This document shows, piece by piece, positions 21,101-26,285 of a DNA stretch of 64,000 nt; position 1 is the first letter of the stretch, and each line of letters starts with the position of its first letter. A program made the translations under genes and the position numbers. The stretch is from JAJTFA01 sp051715425 (GTDB lineage Bacteria > Bacteroidota > Bacteroidia > UKL13-3). A model generated the notes under the pieces. That model did not search any database. It saw only the letters and a list, made by a program, of their open reading frames with translations, and was not told where the DNA came from. The DNA is taken from assembly GCA_051715425.1 (NCBI GenBank), contig JBPXJS010000025.1, positions 1-64,000 of the forward strand, written 5' to 3'.

Positions 21101-21154
21101 TTAATTAATTACGCAAATAAAGCTTATTGGAATGTGTACTTTAAAAAACCTTAA
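9176..21154 (+). CDS. RHS-repeat polymorphic toxin with JAB/MPN-like tip (~3992 aa)
   Basis: I prefer the ATG at 9176, which places the signal peptide (RIILKYTWVLCLFFLQLHASA) at the N-terminus; an upstream ATG at 9146 overlaps the previous gene. FN3-like segments are followed by a DUF6443-like module (ITYFDGSLRSRQTVAQS, ~nt 10220). Next comes a very long Cys-rich region with repeated CxxC patterns (nt 11060-15200). YD repeats follow at nt 15900-17700 (FYYDALGRIIFSRN, YDMDNRLTEV). The RHS core is split by a helical insertion (nt ~17720-19160) and resumes at EYHIYGSARLG. It ends with FGFNGQEKDDE and a variant core motif ending in RVDPLGN (nt ~20495). The last ~220 residues are the tip, with IHTHPPGG and WDIDASKYG resembling JAB/DUF4329-like folds. 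The stop lies 23 bp inside the next gene. This is a contact-type effector; the tip activity is inferred. Confidence 0.9.
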   Translation: MKRIILKYTWVLCLFFLQLHASAISPVVYYNTGPWSDSIMSNTINQPGAFTDVAADYFPAVEPAANNITWHPNYQMRKSDGAVVLKVNRFTNECLPASFTSEVTVRISYYKWDPVLDAAATNNQKVVLNDIKLKVNYNKNQGITFKEKDIYSLEWAHYIKVEVISVSDPKLSRFLVLETDIQQERYAHVTDMTVRPTIPSVLPPLLNSSNQITLRFNPAPTTNFATEYDIEWTFVEAYDHQLNNIIDYAYLENNFPDDLSMRFNATRVTVDKSTSSYTFSNIFERGYLIYRVRAVGQHLDTDGTLKRVECDWSDAAHVAISASGFAEHLPGMNWQYSCAFAEEGKKKESITYFDGSLRSRQTVAQSINSLTGSMHVVVQDKIYDFQGRPAIEVLPSPMASAELTYYPLTSTSGGGEYSKELFDKRAQTNAPVMLAAVPMNTSSGAANYYSASSQWLSSTETNFANYVPVAGGFPFVQTIYTNDNTGRVERKSGAGADHAIGSGHETVYEYLRPNQDELDRLFGSEVGYSEHYQKNVVKDPNGQLSVSYLNASGKVIATGLAGPQPGNVTQLTGYKSGEYNQEDYLEVNLMTESERINLENGILHTHSFYVTQQTNYKFKYTLNVSGFDLASCQTPAFCADCVYDLEISITDKRNQEQLNYQTANTLLKTTIGGVDDGSGYRACETPSAAKYQMSNSFDADGNGFITLTLEPGLYTISKKLTTNAASLEYYANKYVEEQQCKTLEEFKTEAEAAIDFSGCGLTCEGCYTQNGVASPFGQSEIDAARAAYITSQTNIYSNMGKAVGTDMLENFGKTFDIAIKQCSLICNPNPDKCDAIKQILLSDLTPGGQYAKFKEVETTSGSGIYVNAADDVSSGNVFDEYNVLSEETLSVFSFKEVPAFQDLDIVLPSGQPAKVANLTENEFITNFKPEWAEMMLYLHPEFCKYERCSLEKASADFSTRMGAVLTYDEAKVTLPGTTGSYLRPILADPFFGLGCVEAVYADNMLTSRLTNVYKSVPQYWTYVGTNKDVQVIAEVSGSNLVLRDVFSTLTPKKVVGYILNTTTPAPHQLVYPTPSATTPTGKLTIDPNGSGTLMRIAFINPDYTVKMTKYTIYDLPIMQLYCSDLGINESKKMSDCVKKGRQKLVTECKEVKDRYWVIFKSLYLSNKTYLELFSQESENAQGACVCNPVIVHSEVADPLIKRSRRIYPSAIEGGSGLFHNGSTLQDPMTFNPTPAEINGITATTSVAIEAACTQQCESYADYWMSKLAPCLIEPESLRTEIKDEFVKICKFGCDVNNPLGSITVPPIFDIGGARSSEAAYKNFEAVLLAKLGANYRTITCDVNMIKVPKPYGHDYLSTESPYADTCSCNETEYNYFVNRGIKCSFNIASSGENCPCKNSTGISENKKNELMIGKDAEAGYKCKKCIGCLELNEAYDAFIIRYPTLNQSDKQFAPLLENFMNNTLNLNQTYKEYLALAANCINLPVTATTFNDFHTEYISLDLAVAEPAYHPPHLWEMNSSPVMIAVEQKPVLHQPVLIQEENTHAPIWSNRFFMYNNPTAMLPETGDENNTQAAGLAYLKANTAKMKQALQASAQTTAGPDEPEPDPNATVNYTPVTAGVDKCGCDKILNIMKDNPTFTDEQLSTAFANQYNFGNKLDNFADLKKLCCKSYNGIVEKGDNDNEVNPDGAGDDQPGGGFPEDDQPDPSPEPTPEVPCTLSVAPGATLEWSAAALQALADNAKYNPQFKFPGNLRCQDNHAKQADMCACDILTQLHADFVANGVTGSFAAYVKQQRNLPNEIPDLQRLLDICTQIKALTNGTWTDDSRAILNDYTSNPLLTVHYTMLCDPLPPPGGTPGSSVNDGSGWIGPKPCTIIKDLSCSQFASLVSGIYGGNGSNITQAQLDIYKANTANWQALIAGFKSLLLGGVADGCVVNVRFRQDADLCGENRRRFYPFSMQNGVTDNFVTNMISRVALFGCGCVEAPSWLTMTPWPAEECTTCYGPTKSLVQLEKYLNELASATSATQVINQVSQVFNSFHTTGLIPTNSAYRNIYNGGNPTGLKHQWVAAAPFVDAFYRMKITDEASSNLYTKYFTFSFRNRHPSFRIYFVRKFSNIRPACPDPEHNFLVDVEYDVYDPYAPGGTPPVRLKTTIQGTVDASISNDIILGKEFNCCAKLCNIPAMREIASTPCEDHLRSIAVQNATHQYNEYITGLKDEFKRKYMLHCFGSQLDETFVMKYTPGEYHLTLYYYDQAGNLTQTVPPEGVDPITSRATLDLVKLERNGFNLQSPANLVHLPPHTMQTYYQYNTLNQLVWQKTPDAGISTFYYDALGRIIFSRNYKQAHSTGGNEYSYTRYDLLGRIMEVGQVLTPHTLDHTNSRNTAFVNTVLAGNKTEITKTLYDISAPGGYLAQQNLKNRVSMVSYQHFNGSTVDHAAYYSYDIHGNVKQLGRLINSLQTANMDEGFKLVDYDYDLISGKVNSVVYQAGAPDQFIHRYSYDMDNRLTEVVSGKRVETLERDATYFYYLHGPLARVELGAQLVQGIDYTYTIQGWLKGVNSATLQPGRDIGRDGYFPAQGQPVNLHQHIPKDAFGFTLDYFNNDYTPANAATNNGTPVYNQFMIGRNATPVIDGNLHPLYNGNIMMMTTAIAQFMEGGAAPLASVYRYDQLNRIITARYYNNVDMSANNWQNTGAMLDDYFNVFSYDANGNIKTQVRNGSTASGLAMDNLTYNYIAGTNQLRNVADVVLTDNYTDDISNQTSTDNYEYDKIGNMTKDVSEEIAEIKWTVYGKIKSITRISGSLKPDLEFEYTPDGHRAVKIVKPKGPGMFNIYTYYVRDAQGNIMATYERKFERIIDYQSLTFSDVNAKLLEYSGPTGFASFITSLHGVQGTNAGLANYLENNLVTNPPMAEECIQNTYPQTLLNSDANLFNAVLRNYNPANYHQAIASQIFGDDGKAYMESICACIDDNLLLKTILKNESIRNEFFRILYDNYPSSYDKVLSAATGTVIGYEDDMVNLTALLNDVEYAKYESTMDALLAELEAEGYHTCNQPLLDLWEIWYADGDRQQLWNLIELLPEMGLHARIAAVCQCTETELLEWFSDNNVNQRVHFFKALFYTNPTVFDAVLTDLTYTSTGSVDLNAALTFVQGVANNNDIVSACQNNGLYACSPLFKEILMNMAAFAPADFEAVIAELDQSTNDWTVHLTNKGCLAQVYNCPGEEVYTRSQIADALTYQDKTYLWNTVISIEGIPAIISYLKNNMHPEFIYAATIAGPGFISAYQQQQPLYAGAADNMKTYFAHIKQYFGQTAYDNLAAWFYNNSTSYSDSLNVTEYHIYGSARLGTNKKPLNIYYATYTSANGGSTQQGISTIIDAEDLPVQDELVKGLKQYELSNHLGNVLAVVSDKVLPGCTQVNAEDFSTNLGGFTPYWATPLTVDNGRMKITNIGGGSGGANLNLNTEMGKTYVVRFDADMGQVGEMVARIVEYNPNFSITSQLYVNSNGHHEFYFTATRTGSRLTLFTPTNLGYFWVDNVVVDEITDGANQGVLRADLLQASDYSPFGAPLANRSWNIKEELNKVQIASHTFAANTEGWAGTGSSTVQATGGRLQFSSSSTNVSVGKTYTTGTGKRYRLSADIDPNALTTGVELEITGYNNAVLLNAPISSVGHRQIDFVSNSTSITVKLKLTGTAAGTRVVYLDNVKLEEIKGDMSGSRFGFNGQEKDDEVVGEGNLYTAEFWEYDPRTSVRWNVDPETKNFPWQSPYVTFSRNPILRVDPLGNSDDEYVNEKGEKLGTDKDGANGVTRVVSNQEWNTATSQNGGATTEAGTKALRDLSAKNPILFSNENTAYNYIWNNSFSNGKFNVENAAWLTDKGVVALPTTGNTSNGASLTGAKEVGTSGKYTFNFAGSNLNIKGSIHTHPPGGVKTDEWDIDASKYGPSFVMNSDKIWVNYYHGGYKNPKGLAVSPIMNTNTLLKNPNYSLINYANKAYWNVYFKKP

Positions 21155-21683
21155 ACTAATCTTCAAGTTCAGCATTATAGGTGTCGCCCTTCTTTTTTCT
21201 TGTAAGCAAGAAGATAAGAATACTGTGAAAACTAGGCTAGATGAAGGCTCTCATATTGATATCAAAGCAATGAAAGCGTGGCCAGAAATATCCAAATATA
21301 TTATGAGATATAAGAAAATGAGCGATGTATTTCGACTGCAAGTAATAAATGATGAGAAGGCAGCTAAACTACAGATTAGTTATTTATTGAAACAAAATGA
21401 GGTTTTGAATAGACCTCCAGCATATTACGTCAATGTTGATAACTCACTAATTTTAGTTTACGATGGAATGGAAGAGTATTTAGAGTCTCCAAAAACCGTA
21501 AAAAATTTAAAAGATGAGATCTTATTTAAAAGACTAATTTTTGAAGCAGATAGTAGTTTTCTTATATATCATTCCCCTGTTTGGGAGTTCACACGCGAAG
21601 GCCAGAATATCAAGATAGACACTTCCGCTAAGTCGTTCAATTATAAGCATCTTGATATGTTTGTGCCTCCTGCAATTGAATAA
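21132..21683 (+). CDS. Lipoprotein, probable immunity to the RHS tip
   Basis: The 183-residue product has a type II signal peptide ending LLFSC, followed by KQED, which resembles the acidic lipoprotein-export signals of Bacteroidota. No known domain was recognised. The ATG lies 23 bp upstream of the RHS stop codon in another frame, the usual overlap of a polymorphic toxin tip and its immunity gene. A strong terminator follows directly. An envelope-anchored immunity protein implies that the tip acts in, or passes through, the periplasm. The immunity role rests on position and architecture, not on a recognised family. Confidence 0.7.
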   Translation: MCTLKNLKLIFKFSIIGVALLFSCKQEDKNTVKTRLDEGSHIDIKAMKAWPEISKYIMRYKKMSDVFRLQVINDEKAAKLQISYLLKQNEVLNRPPAYYVNVDNSLILVYDGMEEYLESPKTVKNLKDEILFKRLIFEADSSFLIYHSPVWEFTREGQNIKIDTSAKSFNYKHLDMFVPPAIE

Positions 21684-21698
21684 TATCCAGAGTATTTT

Positions 21699-21733
21699 GC
21701 CTCCCTATGACGCATCATAGGGAGGCTTTTTTT
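21699..21733 (+). terminator. Rho-independent terminator of the RHS operon
   Basis: A perfect 12-bp stem (GCCTCCCTATGA / TCATAGGGAGGC) with loop CGCA is followed by seven T. The downstream U-tract exists only on the + strand. It ends the RHS-immunity operon 15 bp after the immunity stop codon. Confidence 0.93.
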
Positions 21734-21734
21734 G

Positions 21735-21953
21735 TTACAATTGATTGTATAAAACGATCGTTAAAACTGAAGCCAATAATGCAAGTACCGTGATGAGAGA
21801 GATAGTCAGATAAAGATTTTTCTTTGTTTGCTTGCGATTTATTTCATCAATCTTACGCTCATATTCATCAATTGCATTAATGGTGTCTTCAATAATGTGA
21901 TTAATAAGTTCTTTCATTGTTTCATCATTTAAACTGAATGTATGAACTGCCAA
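21735..21953 (-). CDS. Small single-TM protein
   Basis: The 72-residue product has an acidic amphipathic helix (residues ~8-42, DEYERKIDEINRKQTKK) followed by one C-terminal membrane segment (~46-70, ILYLTISLITV-like and very hydrophobic). The composition is protein-like and the stop lies at the foot of the RHS terminator, so the gene converges on the RHS operon. I recognise no family. A tail-anchored membrane protein is the plain reading; it could be a small immunity or stress protein. Confidence 0.55.
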   Translation of the reverse strand: MAVHTFSLNDETMKELINHIIEDTINAIDEYERKIDEINRKQTKKNLYLTISLITVLALLASVLTIVLYNQL

Positions 21954-22042
21954 GAATTGTTTTAGGAAGAAGGCGTTTTAAAGATAGCATACCTTATTTG
22001 ATTTTCGTAAATGTTATGATGCATCGTAGGGAGGTTTCTTCA

Positions 22043-22558
22043 TTAAAAACCAGCAGGTTTAAATCTATAATGTGTATTCAGTTTGCTCTCCAAATCGAAT
22101 GCGGTATAAAACGGAGTATTATCAGCGTTTTTGTAGCACAGGAGAACTTTCATTTTCGCTAACTCTTTGGGAATACCATATGGCTTAAAGTTCTCTCCCT
22201 CCCTGCATTCCTGAAAGATAGTATATTCACCGTTTAGGACAACCTTGTCCCCCCGGCATATTGGGACATAATGGTTTAGAATATCAAGCCTTGATAAATA
22301 AGGCAAAGTCCGGTCAAATTGAATTTTAGGATAGAATGCATCGAATTGGGAGGAGTTTCTTATAATGAGTTTGTATGACCAGCAGACCTCATAAATGTAC
22401 AATGGCTCTCCGCTGGGGTGGACTTTTGGACTGAGCCAACGTTTTTTACTGTATTGCTGGGTTCCGGGAATAATCTTAATCCTGAGTTCAGGACGGTGCA
22501 GGTAACGCCTTTTAAAGCTTGCGATACCATTTTCAAGTAGACTAGTAATTGCTTTCAT
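22043..22558 (-). CDS. Hypothetical protein behind a structured leader
   Basis: The 171-residue product has no signal peptide or membrane segment. It is basic at the N-terminus (SFKRRYLHRPELRIK) and mixed alpha/beta after that, and I do not recognise a family. The N-terminus is preceded by a T-rich stretch rather than a Shine-Dalgarno. What stands out is the ~190-nt leader at 22559-22750 with mutually exclusive helices and a terminator hairpin 15 nt before the ATG. This suggests that expression is controlled by premature termination. Confidence 0.65.
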   Translation of the reverse strand: MKAITSLLENGIASFKRRYLHRPELRIKIIPGTQQYSKKRWLSPKVHPSGEPLYIYEVCWSYKLIIRNSSQFDAFYPKIQFDRTLPYLSRLDILNHYVPICRGDKVVLNGEYTIFQECREGENFKPYGIPKELAKMKVLLCYKNADNTPFYTAFDLESKLNTHYRFKPAGF

Positions 22559-22750
22559 ACGGTATTAAAAAAATAGCGTGGAACGCTGCACATACCCGTC
22601 CGAGGCTCTGGAAAGCCCATACACGAGGTATGGCAACGCCCACGCATACCGTGAGCGTTCCCTACCGCAGCCTCGTGTATTAAAGAAATTTTCCAGATTT
22701 CGGGTCGAGCTGCTATAGCAAACGCTATAAAAAGTTTATCGATGTTTTTC
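22559..22750 (-). promoter_or_regulatory. Attenuator- or riboswitch-like leader of the 22558 gene
   Basis: On the minus strand the leader contains ATACACGAGG (22680-22671) paired with CCTCGTGTAT (22628-22619). Competing pairings are CGAGGCT (22675-22669) with AGCCTCG (22607-22601), GGAACGCT (22661-22654) with AGCGTTCC (22587-22580), and GCGTGG (22645-22640) with CCACGC (22581-22576). The last element, AGCGT-TCC-ACGCT (22587-22575), forms a short hairpin followed by ATTTTTTT, which is a terminator 15 nt before the start codon. Pairing of GGAACGCT with AGCGTTCC would break that hairpin. An extra hairpin (TATAGC-GTTT-GCTATA) lies at 22729-22714. I see no gene in this stretch. Confidence 0.55.
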
Positions 22751-22755
22751 TAATA

Positions 22756-22785
22756 CAAAGGTACTTTTTGTTCCGGTTTTTTCAA
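22756..22785 (-). promoter_or_regulatory. Candidate Bacteroidota promoter for the 22558 gene
   Basis: On the minus strand TACCTTTG (22763-22756) matches the TAnnTTTG -7 element exactly. A TTG at 22785-22783 sits 19 bp upstream, where the -33 element is expected. Transcription would start near 22750 and give a ~190-nt leader. Confidence 0.5.
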
Positions 22786-22814
22786 CCTAAGCAGGCAGAA
22801 TAAAGATTCCCGGT

Positions 22815-22908
22815 TGCTATGATACCTCATAGCACTACGACCGCTTTATACTTCAACTATTTTTTTGATATATTCACCGAAAAAAACTGGGTCATAGCAG
22901 TACGACCG
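22815..22908 (+). repeat. Inverted and direct repeats upstream of the membrane gene
   Basis: TGCTATGA-TACC-TCATAGCA (22815-22834) is a perfect inverted repeat. It overlaps CATAGCACTACGACCG (22828-22843), which recurs with one mismatch as CATAGCAGTACGACCG at 22893-22908, just 7 bp before the ATG at 22916. These are operator candidates for the membrane-protein gene. Confidence 0.4.
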
Positions 22909-22915
22909 AATTACT

Positions 22916-23692
22916 ATGGAACAAGTTGATCAAACAAAAACCTACGCTAACAACATCTTTGAATTGGTGTTGATGATAGTATTTACCCCAATAACGTTTG
23001 TAAGGGTTTTTTTTCGTCCTAAATGGATTACCGGGTACGTGCATTCCCAGATGGCTCTGGAAGATAAGAAGGCATGGGAACGCCACAGCGCACCAATGCT
23101 GCTCTGGCTCCTTACAGGCGTATTTCCCTATTTCGCCTTCATTCATTTCATTACTGAAGGTTATGCCGATAAGGAGATTATTCAGGTCTACAGAAGTATG
23201 TCTTGGTATGCTATCCTTGGCAGTCTTGCGGCATATTTGGTCGCACTTCCATTATCATGTGCTTTTGTAGTGCATTTATTTAAGTACAAGAGCATTGATA
23301 AAACAAGTTTTAAGAGTAGCTTTTACATCCAATGCTACTGCTTTGCTGTTGTACAGTTTTTATACCTGCCGGGTTTTTTCTGCATTTTCACCGAAGACAG
23401 GACATGGCTTGCCGTAGGCGTATCGTTCATGCTTATTAGTATCTTCTGGTTTTTGTATACAGAATATCATATTATCAAAAGCGAGTTACAAGCAGGGTTT
23501 TTAAAGTCCGTTTTGGTCTTTGTAGTGATGTATTTTGTCTCGTTATTTTTTGTCAGCATTTCTACCGGATTATTCTTTTTGATGAATATGAGTGCCATAG
23601 GGGATTTTGTGGATGTAACAATGGGTGATTTGGCTCCGGATAGTTTGCAGACGGATACGATTTACGTTGATCCCGATATTAATAATCCATAG
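22916..23692 (+). CDS. Polytopic membrane protein
   Basis: The 258-residue product has about five to six membrane segments (around residues 17-30, 60-80, 95-118, 140-160, 165-182, 200-222) and a short acidic tail (DPDINNP). The N-terminal FRPKWITGYV followed by a charged loop and a hydrophobic bundle recalls the layout of Yip1-like or DUF3667-like small membrane proteins, but I cannot assign a family. It has its own upstream repeats and a terminator shared with the converging provirus operon. It may mark the host side of the provirus junction. Confidence 0.65.
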   Translation: MEQVDQTKTYANNIFELVLMIVFTPITFVRVFFRPKWITGYVHSQMALEDKKAWERHSAPMLLWLLTGVFPYFAFIHFITEGYADKEIIQVYRSMSWYAILGSLAAYLVALPLSCAFVVHLFKYKSIDKTSFKSSFYIQCYCFAVVQFLYLPGFFCIFTEDRTWLAVGVSFMLISIFWFLYTEYHIIKSELQAGFLKSVLVFVVMYFVSLFFVSISTGLFFLMNMSAIGDFVDVTMGDLAPDSLQTDTIYVDPDINNP

Positions 23693-23729
23693 GCACACGC
23701 TTAAAGTTGACGTTTCGGGGGAAACAAAA

Positions 23730-23748
23730 AAAGCGGGTTTCCCGCTTT
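23730..23748. terminator. Bidirectional terminator between converging genes
   Basis: AAAGCGGG-TTT-CCCGCTTT has an A-rich left flank and a T-rich right flank, so it can end transcription from both sides. It overlaps the stop codon of the ATPase gene on the minus strand. Confidence 0.85.
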
Positions 23749-25423
23749 AATTTTGTTGATACTTTTTTGAAGCTTTATAGAGTTGTGGCAGAATCTTATT
23801 GAGGCTTTTTCCCAGATCTTTTATTTGATCGGGGAGTTCAGGATTAGCTTGCACGGCATCGGCCAAGATTTCGTAAAACCCAATATCTGGTACATCCTTA
23901 CCCATTTGAGCATTATAAATTCTTTCAAGTTCAACCACCTCAAAGGTATAGGCAAGGTACACACGTTTGGGCTTTGAGGCCGTTTTGGCTTCCTTACGAA
24001 GGCGTTCTTCTCCGGTCGGGGTCAGTTTACCTCCGATCTTTTTCCAGATCTCTCCGGGGATCGCTTCCCTGATCACCGTATCTGCGTTTGTAGCTGTATT
24101 CATTGCCATTTCAAAGTCCCCGTTTTCGTAGTGTTTTTTGATCTGCTTGAGTGTCCAATGGTCGCCCGGATTCAACCATTCAGGCTCTGTCCAATCCGGC
24201 TTACCTTTCTTTTTAATACCATCTAAGTTTTCCGGGGCAGCTTCGGTATTATTTGACTCCTGTGCATCCTGATCAAATATGGCGATCTCACCACCTTGAT
24301 TGAATCTTCCAAACTGCACGGCTCTTCCTCGCTCCGGTACTTCAATTACCACATCCACATCGTGCTGGTAGGCATTATCGCCACGGAAGTTTCCTTCTTT
24401 GGTTGATTGAAAGATGAAGATAAATGTCTTTCCCGGATTAGCCGCTCTGAGCTTATCAATATCTTCTGGACTTAACCCTAGCTTGGTTACTGAGTCCAGG
24501 AATATATAATCATAGCTGGATAAATCAGCAGGAAGGCTGTCACTGACAAATAGGTTTTCATGCACCACTTCTTTATCATTGAGTTTTTTCTGAAGGGTCG
24601 CATCCAGTTTCTCCTCTTTGGCTACATACAAAACCTTTCCATGCTTACGGGCAAGATAGCCTGCAAAATCAACGCATAAATAAGACTTGCCCATTTTAGG
24701 TTTACCGAACACCATCGCTGTGAAACCTTTGCATGGGTCACCTATTAACTTCAACCATTTTCCATCAAAGCCAATGGTGTCAAACTTCATATTGGCAAAC
24801 TCGGTACTGCACATAATTTGTTGTTTGGTTTGTGGCACTCCACTTAAAGGAACCTGAGTGGCTTTTTGGGTGTCATGTCCTCCATCTTCTTCGGCAAGTG
24901 CATTTTCGTACTTCTCAATGATGGCTTTGTATCTTTTAACGGTTTCCGGTTTTAGCACAAAGTGCTTGGCAGACTTCATGGAGTTGTAAATGGAGATAAT
25001 GGACTGCTGCATCTGTGTGATATCCTTTGCCACCGGGGATGCCTTTCTGATTTTTTTGTCTTTAATGGCAGTTTGTAGATCACGGATAAAGATCTCCAAT
25101 GTCTTTTTGTAAAGTATTTGGTCGTTAAGCTGGAGCATCCGATGGATGAAAGAAACCTCTTTGCTGATGGTTGAGTAACCATTTTCTTTATTTGGTTTCG
25201 TTCCGGAGAGGTTCTGCTCTGCCCGAAACTTGATAAACTCCGAAAGCTTTTGAAAGGCAAGTTTGATGACTTTCTGAAACTCTTTATCCTTGGCAAAACG
25301 AGTCCAGTCCTTACCGTTGTCTGTTTTGGCCATAATCACGGTATGGAACTGTTTGAGCGGTAGAGGCAGGTTTTCAAATCCTATCCGCTCAATATGTTCA
25401 AAATAGTTCTTCTTGTTAATCAT
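23747..25423 (-). CDS. RecA/RadA-like ATPase with helical N-terminal domain
   Basis: The protein has 558 residues. Residues ~1-180 are helical and charged. A RecA-fold ATPase follows with Walker A GKPKMGKS at 240-247 and Walker B YIFLDSV with Asp310; KTFIFIFQSTKEG fits the RadA/DnaB sensor strand. Residues ~430-558 are acidic and basic helices. Such ATPases act on DNA in replication or recombination. An FtsK/HerA packaging ATPase would have a different motif context. It is the last gene of the operon and its ATG overlaps the methylase stop (ATGA). It could be the replication ATPase of the element, which is inference. Confidence 0.75.
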   Translation of the reverse strand: MINKKNYFEHIERIGFENLPLPLKQFHTVIMAKTDNGKDWTRFAKDKEFQKVIKLAFQKLSEFIKFRAEQNLSGTKPNKENGYSTISKEVSFIHRMLQLNDQILYKKTLEIFIRDLQTAIKDKKIRKASPVAKDITQMQQSIISIYNSMKSAKHFVLKPETVKRYKAIIEKYENALAEEDGGHDTQKATQVPLSGVPQTKQQIMCSTEFANMKFDTIGFDGKWLKLIGDPCKGFTAMVFGKPKMGKSYLCVDFAGYLARKHGKVLYVAKEEKLDATLQKKLNDKEVVHENLFVSDSLPADLSSYDYIFLDSVTKLGLSPEDIDKLRAANPGKTFIFIFQSTKEGNFRGDNAYQHDVDVVIEVPERGRAVQFGRFNQGGEIAIFDQDAQESNNTEAAPENLDGIKKKGKPDWTEPEWLNPGDHWTLKQIKKHYENGDFEMAMNTATNADTVIREAIPGEIWKKIGGKLTPTGEERLRKEAKTASKPKRVYLAYTFEVVELERIYNAQMGKDVPDIGFYEILADAVQANPELPDQIKDLGKSLNKILPQLYKASKKYQQN

Positions 25424-26280
25424 GCTGCAAACTTTAGCTGTTGTAATTCCTTGACTAGGTCTTTGTGGTCTGGTAGCTGTTGCTCTTTTGTGAAGGAGCC
25501 GGCCAGTTTTGGATCGTAGTTAAAAACCATGACCTCGGTTTTCTTTTTATCGGTTCGCTTGGTTACTGCTACATACTTCTGAATGCTCTGCAAATGCCAC
25601 TTATGCTTGTTTACATATCGTTTTAACTCATCAGAAGGATAACTGCTCAATAAGAACTTCCCTTTGATTTTGGATAGTTTGTCCAGCAAGCGGAGATAGT
25701 CTTCACTGGAATATCCTTTGTAATGTCCCATGTCCGAGTTGAAGTAAGGCGGGTCGCAGTAGAAGAACGTTTCTTTGCTGTCGCAGCGATCAATCACCTT
25801 GAGCGCATCATTGCATTCAATCTGTACCTTTTTCAGCCGCTCGGCATACGGTGCGGCAAATGCATCCCGCTTATTGGCAAGAGAGGCTTCTTTGGAATTA
25901 TCCTTGCCGAAACCCCACGAGGTCAATTGTCCGGCAAATCCCTGATTGGCCAGCGTCCATAAAGCCCAAGCCCGCTTAACTTCATCGAAGAGATCGGGAT
26001 GCTCATATACCACCATTGCTTTTTTATAAAGTTCCCGGCTGTGCAGTGTGGATTTGATTTCCTGCTGGAGTTCTTTAAACCGGGTCTGAGTTACTTTAAA
26101 AAAGTTGATCACTTCTCCATTCAGGTCATTGATCACTTCGGTTTCAGAGGGAGGTTTTGCAAAGAACAAAGCCCCACCTCCGAAGAATGGTTCACAATAA
26201 AGCTGGTGCTTAGGTAATAGTTCCAGCAGGTATTTGACCAATGTCTGTTTACCTCCGTAATATGTAATTGGTGTCTTCAT
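25420..26280 (-). CDS. DNA adenine-N6 methyltransferase, D12/Dam class
   Basis: I chose the ATG that gives MKTPITYYGGKQ, the usual family N-terminus; an upstream in-frame ATG at 26319 would overlap the fibre gene. The 286-residue product has the SAM-binding FFGGGALFF (~32-40), the NDLNGEVINF segment and the catalytic DPPY at 176-179. These enzymes methylate adenine in short DNA motifs. In viruses they usually protect DNA from host restriction. It lies between the fibre gene and the ATPase and overlaps the latter by 4 bp. Confidence 0.93.
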   Translation of the reverse strand: MKTPITYYGGKQTLVKYLLELLPKHQLYCEPFFGGGALFFAKPPSETEVINDLNGEVINFFKVTQTRFKELQQEIKSTLHSRELYKKAMVVYEHPDLFDEVKRAWALWTLANQGFAGQLTSWGFGKDNSKEASLANKRDAFAAPYAERLKKVQIECNDALKVIDRCDSKETFFYCDPPYFNSDMGHYKGYSSEDYLRLLDKLSKIKGKFLLSSYPSDELKRYVNKHKWHLQSIQKYVAVTKRTDKKKTEVMVFNYDPKLAGSFTKEQQLPDHKDLVKELQQLKFAA

Positions 26281-26285
26281 TTCGC

